A stretch of DNA of 43,150 bases from Polyangiaceae bacterium (GTDB taxonomy: Bacteria; Myxococcota_A; Polyangia; Polyangiales; Polyangiaceae): contig JABFXY010000077.1 of NCBI GenBank assembly GCA_013361525.1, positions 1-43,150 of the forward strand. Direction: 5' to 3'. The position numbers and the translations under genes were made by a program. The first letter of the stretch is position 1. Every line of letters begins with the position of its first letter. Below are positions 33,279-40,793 of this stretch, piece by piece. The notes beneath the pieces were generated by a model. It worked only from the letters and a program-made list of their open reading frames with translations, did no database searches and was not told the DNA's origin.

Positions 33279-33962
33279 TCACGGCAATGCGGCAGGGGCG
33301 GCGAGGATGGCGCCGGTGAACGACGGTCGAAGGTAAAATCCGCGCGGCACGGTCGCGATGCGCTCGCCTTCACGGCCCGCGACGATCGTGCGCGCCGATC
33401 CATCGCGCGCTTTGGGCCGCAATTGCATGTAGCGCCCTAGGTGGGCGGAGACGTCCTCCATCCGGCCGATGCCGACGAGGCCCATGATGTCGTCGTAATC
33501 GGCGCGGAGCTGCGCCTCCTGATCGGGTGTGGGCCGCCATAGCGACGGCGCTCCGAAAACGCGGGCGGGCAGGGGTGTGGTCCGCTCGCCGACGACCGGG
33601 ACGAACAGCACACAGGAAAGCTTTTTCCGCGCCCACGACGCGTCCCAATCGACCTCTTCGCCGAGATCCACGGCGCAGACGAACGTCGATTCGTGGGGTC
33701 GCAGGCGCTCGTCCACCGGAATGGTCTTCAGCTCGATTCCGATCTCGGGGAAGTCGACCTTGCGCGCGCCACTCCCCCCCGTGGCGCCGAGCGCCTGCTC
33801 CACGAGCTCTCCGACTCGGCCTTTGGTGGACACGCCTCCTGCCGGAGGCGCGCGGCCGATCGCGTGGGCGACAGCGGCGACCGACATCCCGGTGAGCGCT
33901 CTTGCTCGAGCAAACACCTCTTCCGCGCGAGCGGTCGCTGCGCGCTCGGCCGAATCGGCCAT
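33279..33962 (-). CDS. mutH: MutH-type mismatch-repair endonuclease
   Basis: Homologue of MutH, the GATC nicking enzyme of methyl-directed mismatch repair, which is switched on by MutS-MutL and cuts the unmethylated strand. The 227-aa length matches E. coli MutH (229 aa). The catalytic core is intact: Asp70 (VDFPEIG), Glu77 and Lys79 in GIELKTIPVD, the same numbering as in E. coli. Other matching stretches are ELVEQALGA (Glu55), TFVCAVDL, KKLSCVLFVPVVGERT (with the Lys equivalent to E. coli Lys116), PLLW-like PSLWRP, YMQLRPKA and the C-terminal RGFYLRPSFTGAILA. The ATG at 33962 shares its A with the stop of the AGPS-like gene, so translation is coupled. Dam methylase, mutS and mutL are not in the window. 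Family assignment is very secure; action on GATC here is not. Confidence 0.93.
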   Translation of the reverse strand: MADSAERAATARAEEVFARARALTGMSVAAVAHAIGRAPPAGGVSTKGRVGELVEQALGATGGSGARKVDFPEIGIELKTIPVDERLRPHESTFVCAVDLGEEVDWDASWARKKLSCVLFVPVVGERTTPLPARVFGAPSLWRPTPDQEAQLRADYDDIMGLVGIGRMEDVSAHLGRYMQLRPKARDGSARTIVAGREGERIATVPRGFYLRPSFTGAILAAPAALP

Positions 33963-35566
33963 CAACCGGTCCCGCGCGCGGGCAACAGCGTTCCGGGGTT
34001 CATGATTCCGTGCGGATCGAGCGCCGATTTCGCGGCCGCGAGCGCGGCGCGAAAGAGCTCCGGTGTCTCGGCTTGGTACCACGGCACCACGTCGCGTCCG
34101 ACCGCGTGGTGGTGCGTGCAGGTCCCGCCGGCCGATTCGATGGCATCGGTGAGGGCCTTTTTTATATCGACCCACATCGCGTCTTCGTCGCCTTCGCGCG
34201 CCTTCGTGATCAGCGTGAAGTACGGCGCGCAGCCGTCGCGATAGGCGTGGGTGATTCGTCGCGCGAGGAGGTGCGGGCCGAGCGACAGCGATTCGACCGC
34301 CTTGGAGACGGCTGCGTCGAGCGCTTCGAATCCCGACCAGACGACCGCGGTTTCGTACGTCTCGACGAACACATTGCGCAAAACCAGCTCGTCGCGAAGG
34401 TATGGTGCGCGGAAGAACGATGCCTTGTACGTGTCGGCGGTGGCGTCGCGCCCCCCGGAAGGATCGAACGAAGACTTGAGATCTGCTTCGTCGACGACGC
34501 CGCCGGCATCTCGCGCCACACCGACCGCTCGGCGAAGCAACACGTCTTGTGGATGCTCCGCAGACTCGAACGCGAGGAGCAGCAGCGACGCGTCGCCCGC
34601 GCCGGCGCCGCTCATCAACGCCTCGGCCCCGTCGAGGAGGCGGCAATTGGATGGATGGAGGCCGCTCTGCACAATCCGTCGAAGCGCCTCGATTCCGCGG
34701 TCGAAGCTCGAATAGCGAACCGTCGCCGTCGCTCGATGCAACGGCCGCGCGAACAGCCGCACCCACGCGCTGGTGATGATTCCGAGCGCGCCTTCCGATC
34801 CGATGAAGAGACGATCGGGTGCAGGTCCGGCGCCCGATCCCGGCAGTCGGCGCGTCGCGAGCTGCCCAGCCGGCGTCACGACACGCACGCTCTCGACGAG
34901 ATCGTCGATATGGGTATACAGCGTCGCGAAATGGCCGCCGGCGCGCGTCGCGATCCACCCGCCGACGGTCGACATCTCGAACGATTGCGGGAAATGGCGG
35001 AGCGTCAGGCCGTGTGGTCGCAGCGCCGATTCGAGATCCGGACCGAGTGTCCCTGCGCGAACGTTGGCAGCGAGGCTCGTTCGATCGAGCTCGACCACGC
35101 CCGACATCCGACCCATGTCGACGCTGATGGTTCCGCGGTAGGCCGGTCCGACATCGGGCTCGACACCTCCGCACACGCTCGTGCCTCCGCCGAATGGAAC
35201 GAGCGCGACGCCCGTGCTCGATGCGTAATCCATGAGCCGCGCGACATCTTCCTCCGATGCGGGGAAGGCGACGACGTCCGGTGGGTTCGGAAAAACGCCG
35301 CGCACCGCGCGCGCGAGATCTCGGTACGAGCGGCCGAGCGCATGAACCAGCCTCTGATCGGGGGACGTATCGGCGATTGGCGCGAGCGACGCCGGCAGCT
35401 CGATCCGCGGCGGAGGAAGCTCGATCGCGTCGGAGCTCGGCGGTGTGCGGCGCGCACCGGGCGACCCTCCGAAGAGCCCCGAAAGGCTCGCCTCCGCGAA
35501 CGCGAGCGCCCGAGGATCGGGGCCCTCCGATTCGTAGCCCCAACCCCAGATCTTGCGCTTCTTCAC
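33962..35566 (-). CDS. FAD-binding oxidase, alkyldihydroxyacetonephosphate synthase-like (AGPS)
   Basis: Flavoprotein of the vanillyl-alcohol-oxidase fold, AGPS type, which replaces the acyl chain of acyl-DHAP by a fatty alcohol to form ether lipids, precursors of plasmalogens. Hallmarks are the N-terminal KIWGWGYE motif, the FAD loop PFGGGTSVCGG (about 145-155), the GLTLRHFPQSFEMSTVGGWIATRAGG segment, GSEGALGIIT, and a C-terminal THHHAVGRD with the histidine triplet needed by AGPS, followed by DPHGIMNPGTLL. The GTG at 35566 is preferred since it begins just before KIWGWGYE; a GTG at 35584 adds six residues. Myxobacteria make ether lipids used in development, which fits. The stop overlaps the mutH start by one base. 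No membrane helix is evident. Confidence 0.88.
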   Translation of the reverse strand: MKKRKIWGWGYESEGPDPRALAFAEASLSGLFGGSPGARRTPPSSDAIELPPPRIELPASLAPIADTSPDQRLVHALGRSYRDLARAVRGVFPNPPDVVAFPASEEDVARLMDYASSTGVALVPFGGGTSVCGGVEPDVGPAYRGTISVDMGRMSGVVELDRTSLAANVRAGTLGPDLESALRPHGLTLRHFPQSFEMSTVGGWIATRAGGHFATLYTHIDDLVESVRVVTPAGQLATRRLPGSGAGPAPDRLFIGSEGALGIITSAWVRLFARPLHRATATVRYSSFDRGIEALRRIVQSGLHPSNCRLLDGAEALMSGAGAGDASLLLLAFESAEHPQDVLLRRAVGVARDAGGVVDEADLKSSFDPSGGRDATADTYKASFFRAPYLRDELVLRNVFVETYETAVVWSGFEALDAAVSKAVESLSLGPHLLARRITHAYRDGCAPYFTLITKAREGDEDAMWVDIKKALTDAIESAGGTCTHHHAVGRDVVPWYQAETPELFRAALAAAKSALDPHGIMNPGTLLPARGTG

Positions 35567-35600
35567 CCGTAGCCCGCCCCCCACGCGACGTGGGATGAAA

Positions 35601-36602
35601 TCATTTCACCGGCGTCGATACCGACTCGAATGGAAGCGACGTCTCTTCGGTACCCACCTTGACCTTGTATCGGAGGCCGTCGTCCTCGATCGCGGTGACT
35701 TGCCCCTCGACGAGGAGCTCGCCGTTCGCGACCCAGACTTTGTCACCCGCCTTGTGTGCGACGTGGATTCCGAGCGGCTTCACGTTCGACGCTGCGAGCC
35801 GGTGCGGCTTGCCGGTGGTCGTGACGACCCACGTTTTATCCTCCGCCGTTTGGACGAAATACGCAGGATGCCACTCGGTCTTCGGTTGCCCGCCGGGTTG
35901 ATCTCTCGTGTCGCTGAATCCGGCGGGCGCGCCGAACTTCAGCGTGCCGTCGAGCTTCACCACTTCGCTCGGATCGAGCTCGAGCTCCTGGATGTCGCCG
36001 GCGTAACGAAAGCGAACCTTTACCTTTCCTCCGTCGACGGACGTGACGCGCGCAATGGCCCTGCTGTCCTTCTCCGCGACGGCGACCGTGTCGCCCTTCG
36101 CCAGGCCCTGCGCCGGCTTCGCCGCCGAGACGAACGCGCCCGGAACGAAGATCGCCCGCTTGTCCGCGGCCGAGCTGAAAACGGCGTCGTCACCTTCGAC
36201 GCGATCGACGGTGAGGAGCGAGAACTTCAGCGTGTCCCATCCGGCGCTCACCGGGACGACAGCCCACGCGCGGTCGCCTGCTTTGAGCTCCGGCTTCACG
36301 ATCGGACCACCAAAATCGGTCCACTTGAGCGGCCCGGACGGCACATCGATGCTGAGCGCCGCGGTCGGCACGGTCGCCGAGCTGGATGCGGACGCGGAAG
36401 CCGACGGCTTCATCGTCGGGACCTTGGGTGCGAGCCCTCCGCTACCGCTCGCGCCAACCGGCGGTTGGCCTTGCTGCGGTTGCTGCTGTGGTGGCGGCGG
36501 TGCCGGCTCGTCTCCGCAAGCGGACAAGGCCAACGCGAGCGAGATCATCGCGTGAAAACGACGGGGACGCGCGGACCGTAACCAGTTGCGCGACAGGCGC
36601 AC
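35601..36602 (-). CDS. Lipoprotein with SH3/Tudor-like repeats
   Basis: Predicted lipoprotein. The hydrophobic MISLALALSAC segment is a lipobox region, with the positively charged RLSRNWLRSARPRRFH before it if translation starts at the GTG at 36602. A GTG at 36632 and an ATG at 36548 are alternatives; none has a ribosome-binding site. After a Pro/Gln-rich and Ser/Ala-rich linker, the mature part (about 105-333) has repeated small beta units (GDRAWAVVPV, GDTVAVAEKD, VKVRFRYAGD, GDKVWVANGELLVEGQVTAIEDDGLRYKVKV) reminiscent of SH3-like/Tudor-type barrels. Function unknown. It lies 34 bp upstream of the AGPS-like gene on the same strand, so the three genes could share a transcript. Confidence 0.7.
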   Translation of the reverse strand: MRLSRNWLRSARPRRFHAMISLALALSACGDEPAPPPPQQQPQQGQPPVGASGSGGLAPKVPTMKPSASASASSSATVPTAALSIDVPSGPLKWTDFGGPIVKPELKAGDRAWAVVPVSAGWDTLKFSLLTVDRVEGDDAVFSSAADKRAIFVPGAFVSAAKPAQGLAKGDTVAVAEKDSRAIARVTSVDGGKVKVRFRYAGDIQELELDPSEVVKLDGTLKFGAPAGFSDTRDQPGGQPKTEWHPAYFVQTAEDKTWVVTTTGKPHRLAASNVKPLGIHVAHKAGDKVWVANGELLVEGQVTAIEDDGLRYKVKVGTEETSLPFESVSTPVK

Positions 36603-36752
36603 TGGAGACCGAAGGGGGCGGGTTCGGAGCACGCGCGGATTGTCGTCAAAACCGACGCCGAGCGATAGGTTTTGTTCGCCGGGCCAAATGGGAGCGCCGC
36701 TGGGAGCACCGCGTGGGGGACACCGTGGGGAGCAGCGTGCGGCGCGGGCGCC

Positions 36753-37364
36753 TCAGCGCCCGAGCGACATTCGGATCGATTCTGCCGCGAGGCTGGCGAT
36801 ATCGGGTTTCTTTCCTCGCTTCACCACGGTGTCGAGGACGAGCTTCTGCGCACCGCCGATCGTGAACACCGCGATCTTGCGCGGGTCGATGTCGAGATCG
36901 ACGAGGCCGTCTTTTTGTGACGCACGTAAGAAGCTGGTGAAGCGGTCCACCGCGAGGTCGTCGATCTGGCGCAGGAGCGCGTCGATCTCCGGGTGAATGC
37001 CCGGCGCAACCTGAAGCAGGATCCGAATGCTCGGCTCGTCCTCGAAGAGCGCCTCGAGCGTTCGCGTCAGCTCGACGCCCGCGAGATCACGGAACGACGC
37101 GGCCTTGTCCTTCGAGCGCTTGTCGCGGGTTTTCGTGCGGGCCGAAGACGCCTTCAATCGCTCCATCGCTTCTTCGACGATGGCGAGGAAGACGTCTTTG
37201 CGGTTGTTGAAATACAGGTAAACGGTGCCGCGCGAGATTTCGAGTTGGTCGCAGATGTTGTCGATGTTCGTGTGATGATAGCCATTTTGCGCAAAGAGCG
37301 TTTTGGCTGCATCGAGAATCATCCGGCGTCTCTCGGGTCCCGGAAGATAGACGGCATTCTTCAT
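36753..37364 (-). CDS. TetR family transcriptional regulator
   Basis: 203-aa repressor-type regulator. The N-terminal helix-turn-helix domain (about 12-58) reads RRMILDAAKTLFAQNGYHHTNIDNICDQLEISRGTVYLYFNNRKDVF, the classic TetR pattern. A Lys/Arg/Ser-rich spacer (70-90) precedes the ligand-binding and dimerisation domain. The ATG at 37364 has GGAAGG nine bases upstream. No adjacent divergent partner gene is close: the next gene is 550 bp away, so its target may be its own promoter or distant. The ligand is unknown. Confidence 0.88.
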   Translation of the reverse strand: MKNAVYLPGPERRRMILDAAKTLFAQNGYHHTNIDNICDQLEISRGTVYLYFNNRKDVFLAIVEEAMERLKASSARTKTRDKRSKDKAASFRDLAGVELTRTLEALFEDEPSIRILLQVAPGIHPEIDALLRQIDDLAVDRFTSFLRASQKDGLVDLDIDPRKIAVFTIGGAQKLVLDTVVKRGKKPDIASLAAESIRMSLGR

Positions 37365-37914
37365 AACTGAACCTTCCCCCCGTCGCTCGATCTCGACGGT
37401 CGCTGCGCCGCCTGCACGAGCGTTGTTGGTAACTGCACCGAACGCTCGACCGGTATGGGCGCGGCCGTCGCTCGATCAGCGAACGTGACGAATTCGTTCC
37501 CCACCAGTCCTGCGGCACGTGAACGGCGACGGACGCCGAAGCGTCCGTCGTATCTCGCGCGCGGCGACGAGAGGGGCGGTGCATGGCGACCATTGAAGAT
37601 CGTCCGTGCACCAGACCGAGCGAGGTCAATGACAAATCTCGCGTCCATCAAATCAGAAAGGTTAAACCACTTTCTTCCTTCGGCTCTACCATAGAAAAAC
37701 ACAAGGCCCGACGAACCTCTCGATCGCACCGGGCTATCTTTGGCCGGCTAGCGGTCGGGCATGCTTCGGTTATCGGTCGGGCTGTGGTCGCTCGCACCGT
37801 GGCTTCTCGAAGCAAATCGGCCCGAAACGATCGGAAGTCGAACGGCCCGAGGTTGCATTGACGCTCTCGGGCCGTTGCGAGGAAGGCCGACGAAGGTGTC
37901 GGGTTCCGTTTCTT
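37365..37914. other. 550-bp intergenic region
   Basis: No supported gene. Arg/Ser-rich open frames here look like noise. An AT-richer patch at about 37620-37710 probably carries the promoter of the tetR gene. A hairpin at 37841-37876 lies just downstream of the DUF4139 gene. Nothing else stands out. Confidence 0.6.
37841..37876 (-). terminator. Possible terminator of the DUF4139 lipoprotein gene
   Basis: AACGGCCCGAG (37841-37851) and CTCGGGCCGTT (37866-37876) form an 11-bp perfect stem with a 14-nt loop, 39 bases past the stop of the minus-strand gene at 37915. There is no clear T run. Confidence 0.45.
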
Positions 37915-40359
37915 TCAGGGCTTCTTTTTTGGAGGTGCGGGCGCTTTGGCCGGCGCGGGCGCTGGGGCGGGTGCTGCCGCAGGTGCCACCGCAGGTGCCG
38001 GCGCAGAGGCGTCCGCAGGAGGTGCGGGCTGTGCGGAGGCCGATTTCGAGGTGGGTGCCGCGGCGGGCGCCGTGAGCTCGAGATCTTGGAGCAGGTCCTC
38101 CATTTCGATCCGCTTGTCGAGGCGTTTTGCCTCGAGCTCGGCGAGCTGTGCGCCGAGCTTGTTGCCCTCGCTCGTGAATTCGTCGAGCTGCTTGGTCCAT
38201 TTCTGGCGTTGTGCATTCGCCTGCGTGTTCTTTTCGATCGAGCGCAGGTTCTCGCGCAGCTCACCGGCCCTCTGGTCGAGCTTGTTGCGCTTTTCGGAGA
38301 GGCCGTAGATCTGCTCTTCGAGCTTCGCGAGCTCGCGGCGCTTCTCGACGATTGGCGTGAGCTTCTTCTTTGCTTCGGGTGTCAGGTCCGTCGCGACGAG
38401 GAGCTTTTCGAGCAAGTCGAGCGCCGGTCGATCCCAAATGCTGATCGAGCTCTTGCTCGGCGTTTGTTCGACGATGGTGATCGTTCCTTCGCGTTGCCCC
38501 GCGGGTACTGCGAGTCGGATGTGATAGCCGTCCGGCAGATCTTCCGTGCCCTCGGGGCGCTGAGCGAGCGCGTAATTCCAACCCGACTTGGGATGACGAA
38601 TCAGGACGGTGTATCCGTTGTCGATCGTCTGCGCTTTCGCGGTGTACGTCGTCGCACGCCGCGCGAATTGCTCCACCTCGAGAATGCCGCGCGACATTTT
38701 CACGAGGCGCATCTCTTCGCGATCGTCGCGGGCCGTCGACGAAATCATGATGCCGGTCTCGACTGCGAATGGAATGGTTGCGCTCGTGCCGCTCCCGACC
38801 GTTTCGCTCAAGCCTTCGCCGACGAAGCTGCCACCTGCATAAATGGCGATCGGTCCGGGCTCGAGGACGAACGGCGTCGTGTTGCGGAATCGCACGACTC
38901 GGTATGGATTGACCTCGTATCCCATTCCGGCGCCGACCCCGGGCCGGAAGAGAAACGTCTCTTCTCCTTCGACACCCGAATTGATGATCGCGACCATCGT
39001 GGAGGTGCCTTCGGGGACGGTGACGCGCTGGTCGATGTCGAAGCGGCTCTGTCCCGACACGGTCGCGGCGCGTGCTTGTGCCTGCATCGATCGCCGGAGT
39101 GAGTCGTAATCGACGGCCGGTCGCTTCTCCTCCTCGATGCTGCGGTCGCGCTTGCCGCCGAAATAACCTCCACCCGGCGCGCTCTGGCCGGCGGCTTCGG
39201 CCTTCGGCGCCTCCATCGGGGTGCGGGCGGGTCGGCCCTCGGCCTTCTTGTTCTTGCCGCTCTTCTTGTCGGATTCGCGACGCGCGCCGCCGAATTCGTC
39301 GTCGCCGTCGAAGCCCGAGGCGTCCGCCATCTCGGTCGCGGCGGGCATCACCGGCGCCGCTGCCGGCGGCGGAGGCGGGGCCTCTTCGAAGATGGTCTCG
39401 CCGACCATCGCCTCGGCTTGTCGGCGAACGCCGCTCTCCGTCAAATCGGAGCGAGGAACGTCGCGGGGCGTGTGCAGATCGTATCGAAATGCGATCGGCG
39501 CGCCGGACGTCAGGCCCAGGTTCACGTTGCTCCAATCTTCGCCGCTCGTGTTGTCGACGACGGCCCACGCCTGCAATAGCGCTTTGCCCTTGCCGTCCTT
39601 CGGGAGCACGACGCGGTACGTGGGCTTCCACATCGGCGCCGCCGCGACATAGCTGACGAGGAGCTCGTGCGAATTCGCGCCCGCGAGCCGAATGCTGACC
39701 TCGACCTGCTGGAACATGCCTTCGCCCGCGCTCGCGTCGAGCGTGCGGTTGAACTGCATTGCGAGGTCGCCGTCCTGCAGCTTGACCCCGCGCACCTTCG
39801 AAAGGCGCACGACCTTCATCTCGTCACCGTCGAGCAGCGTCACGCGGTGGTCACGATTACCGGCCGGCAGCGGGTAGGGGCCGGTCGAGGTACTGCGCGC
39901 GGCTCCTTCGGTCGGGGCATCGACGAGCTCCTCCACCATCACGATGCGGCCGGCGATCGTTCCGTCGGTCGTCGACAGAGACACCTCCGTGCCGCGCAGG
40001 GCGTCGAGGACCTCCGCGAGGCTTCCGTATCCGGGCTGAAGGGTCGCGAGCGCTGCGTTCGCCCACGATTGCGGGTCGAGCGGCATCGATACGCTCACGG
40101 CACGTCCGGTATCCTTCTCGACGACGGTGAGGCTCTTGAGCAGATCGTTCACCTGGTCCTTGCGGACCTTGAGGGTGAGGATGTCGCCGTCGACCTCGCC
40201 GACGCGCTCGAAGTAGCCAATGCCGTTGCGGTAAAGGACGACCCGGTCGAGCTTCAGCGGCGAATCGGCGCTCGGGTAGCGCGTGCGCATCTCACCCGCA
40301 CACCCGGTGAACAACATCGCCGCAAGCGCGAGCGAGCAAAGGGAATTTCTTCGGATCAT
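37915..40359 (-). CDS. DUF4139 domain lipoprotein
   Basis: 814-aa lipoprotein (lipobox LFTGC, Cys20). Residues about 35-330 and 430-640 form the DUF4139/mucoidy-inhibitor-like beta-rich domain (VVLYRNGIGYFERVGEV, LLVSYVAAAPMWKPTYRVVL, WAVVDNTSGEDWSNVNLGLTSGAPIAFRYDL). They are split by a low-complexity Pro/Ala/Glu/Lys insert (about 330-420). A strong coiled coil runs from about 665 to 755. The tail is an Ala-Pro repeat ending in PPKKKP, like the tail of the protein at 11464-12642. The domain is widespread but its biochemical role is unclear. The ATG at 40359 gives a clear signal peptide. Upstream is a 434-bp gap with palindromes. Confidence 0.82.
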   Translation of the reverse strand: MIRRNSLCSLALAAMLFTGCAGEMRTRYPSADSPLKLDRVVLYRNGIGYFERVGEVDGDILTLKVRKDQVNDLLKSLTVVEKDTGRAVSVSMPLDPQSWANAALATLQPGYGSLAEVLDALRGTEVSLSTTDGTIAGRIVMVEELVDAPTEGAARSTSTGPYPLPAGNRDHRVTLLDGDEMKVVRLSKVRGVKLQDGDLAMQFNRTLDASAGEGMFQQVEVSIRLAGANSHELLVSYVAAAPMWKPTYRVVLPKDGKGKALLQAWAVVDNTSGEDWSNVNLGLTSGAPIAFRYDLHTPRDVPRSDLTESGVRRQAEAMVGETIFEEAPPPPPAAAPVMPAATEMADASGFDGDDEFGGARRESDKKSGKNKKAEGRPARTPMEAPKAEAAGQSAPGGGYFGGKRDRSIEEEKRPAVDYDSLRRSMQAQARAATVSGQSRFDIDQRVTVPEGTSTMVAIINSGVEGEETFLFRPGVGAGMGYEVNPYRVVRFRNTTPFVLEPGPIAIYAGGSFVGEGLSETVGSGTSATIPFAVETGIMISSTARDDREEMRLVKMSRGILEVEQFARRATTYTAKAQTIDNGYTVLIRHPKSGWNYALAQRPEGTEDLPDGYHIRLAVPAGQREGTITIVEQTPSKSSISIWDRPALDLLEKLLVATDLTPEAKKKLTPIVEKRRELAKLEEQIYGLSEKRNKLDQRAGELRENLRSIEKNTQANAQRQKWTKQLDEFTSEGNKLGAQLAELEAKRLDKRIEMEDLLQDLELTAPAAAPTSKSASAQPAPPADASAPAPAVAPAAAPAPAPAPAKAPAPPKKKP

Positions 40360-40793
40360 TTTCGCGCATCGTCTCCGGCGCGCGTGGGTCGCGTCTAGTA
40401 ATCGGAGGGAGCGCGCGCGCTTCGCGTCCTCCGGCTCCCCTTTGACGGAGGACAGGCCCGACGGATCTCCGTGGTCACGGTCCGCGTTGCCAGACCTGTA
40501 CGGGTCGACGGCTGCACGTTCAGCACCGGGCCGAAAATCTTCATCGCAGGTTTTCCACAGGCCAATTGGCCCGCACCGGTCCGGAACGTGTTCGATTCCG
40601 ATCCGTCACCGGCTAAACCCTCAATTGAGTCCGCGCATTACGAGAAATCTCCAACAAGCCACAGCAAGCTTCTTCGCCACGATCGGGCCGAAAAGACGAT
40701 GTCTGTGGAAAACTCGTGGAGGAGTCGTGAGCAGGTGGTTTTCGGCATCACCTGCTCCCTCTTTTCGGCTCGTTTTGAGGTACCTTCGCGCGG
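40360..40793. other. 434-bp intergenic region with palindromes and DnaA-box-like pair
   Basis: No gene is supported. It contains an inverted pair TTTTCCACAG (40551-40560) and CTGTGGAAAA (40703-40712), each one mismatch from the DnaA box TTATCCACA. It also holds the palindromes GGCCAATTGGCC (40560-40571) and CTCAATTGAG (40620-40629), and a 9-bp inverted repeat GAGCAGGTG/CACCTGCTC (40729-40737, 40749-40757). The last sits 36 bp before the pseudokinase start and could be an operator or leader hairpin. Confidence 0.6.

Noticed and set aside
33279..33962. MutH-like gene as a Sau3AI restriction enzyme
   Set aside because: The protein has the size and full-length collinear motifs of MutH, and there is no adjacent methyltransferase.
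37361..37729. Small gene upstream of tetR
   Set aside because: No ribosome-binding site, low-complexity Arg/Ser content and overlap with the tetR start and likely promoter.
40551..40712. Possible replication origin from two DnaA-box-like sites
   Set aside because: Only two imperfect boxes, no AT-rich unwinding region and no dnaA, dnaN or gidA nearby.
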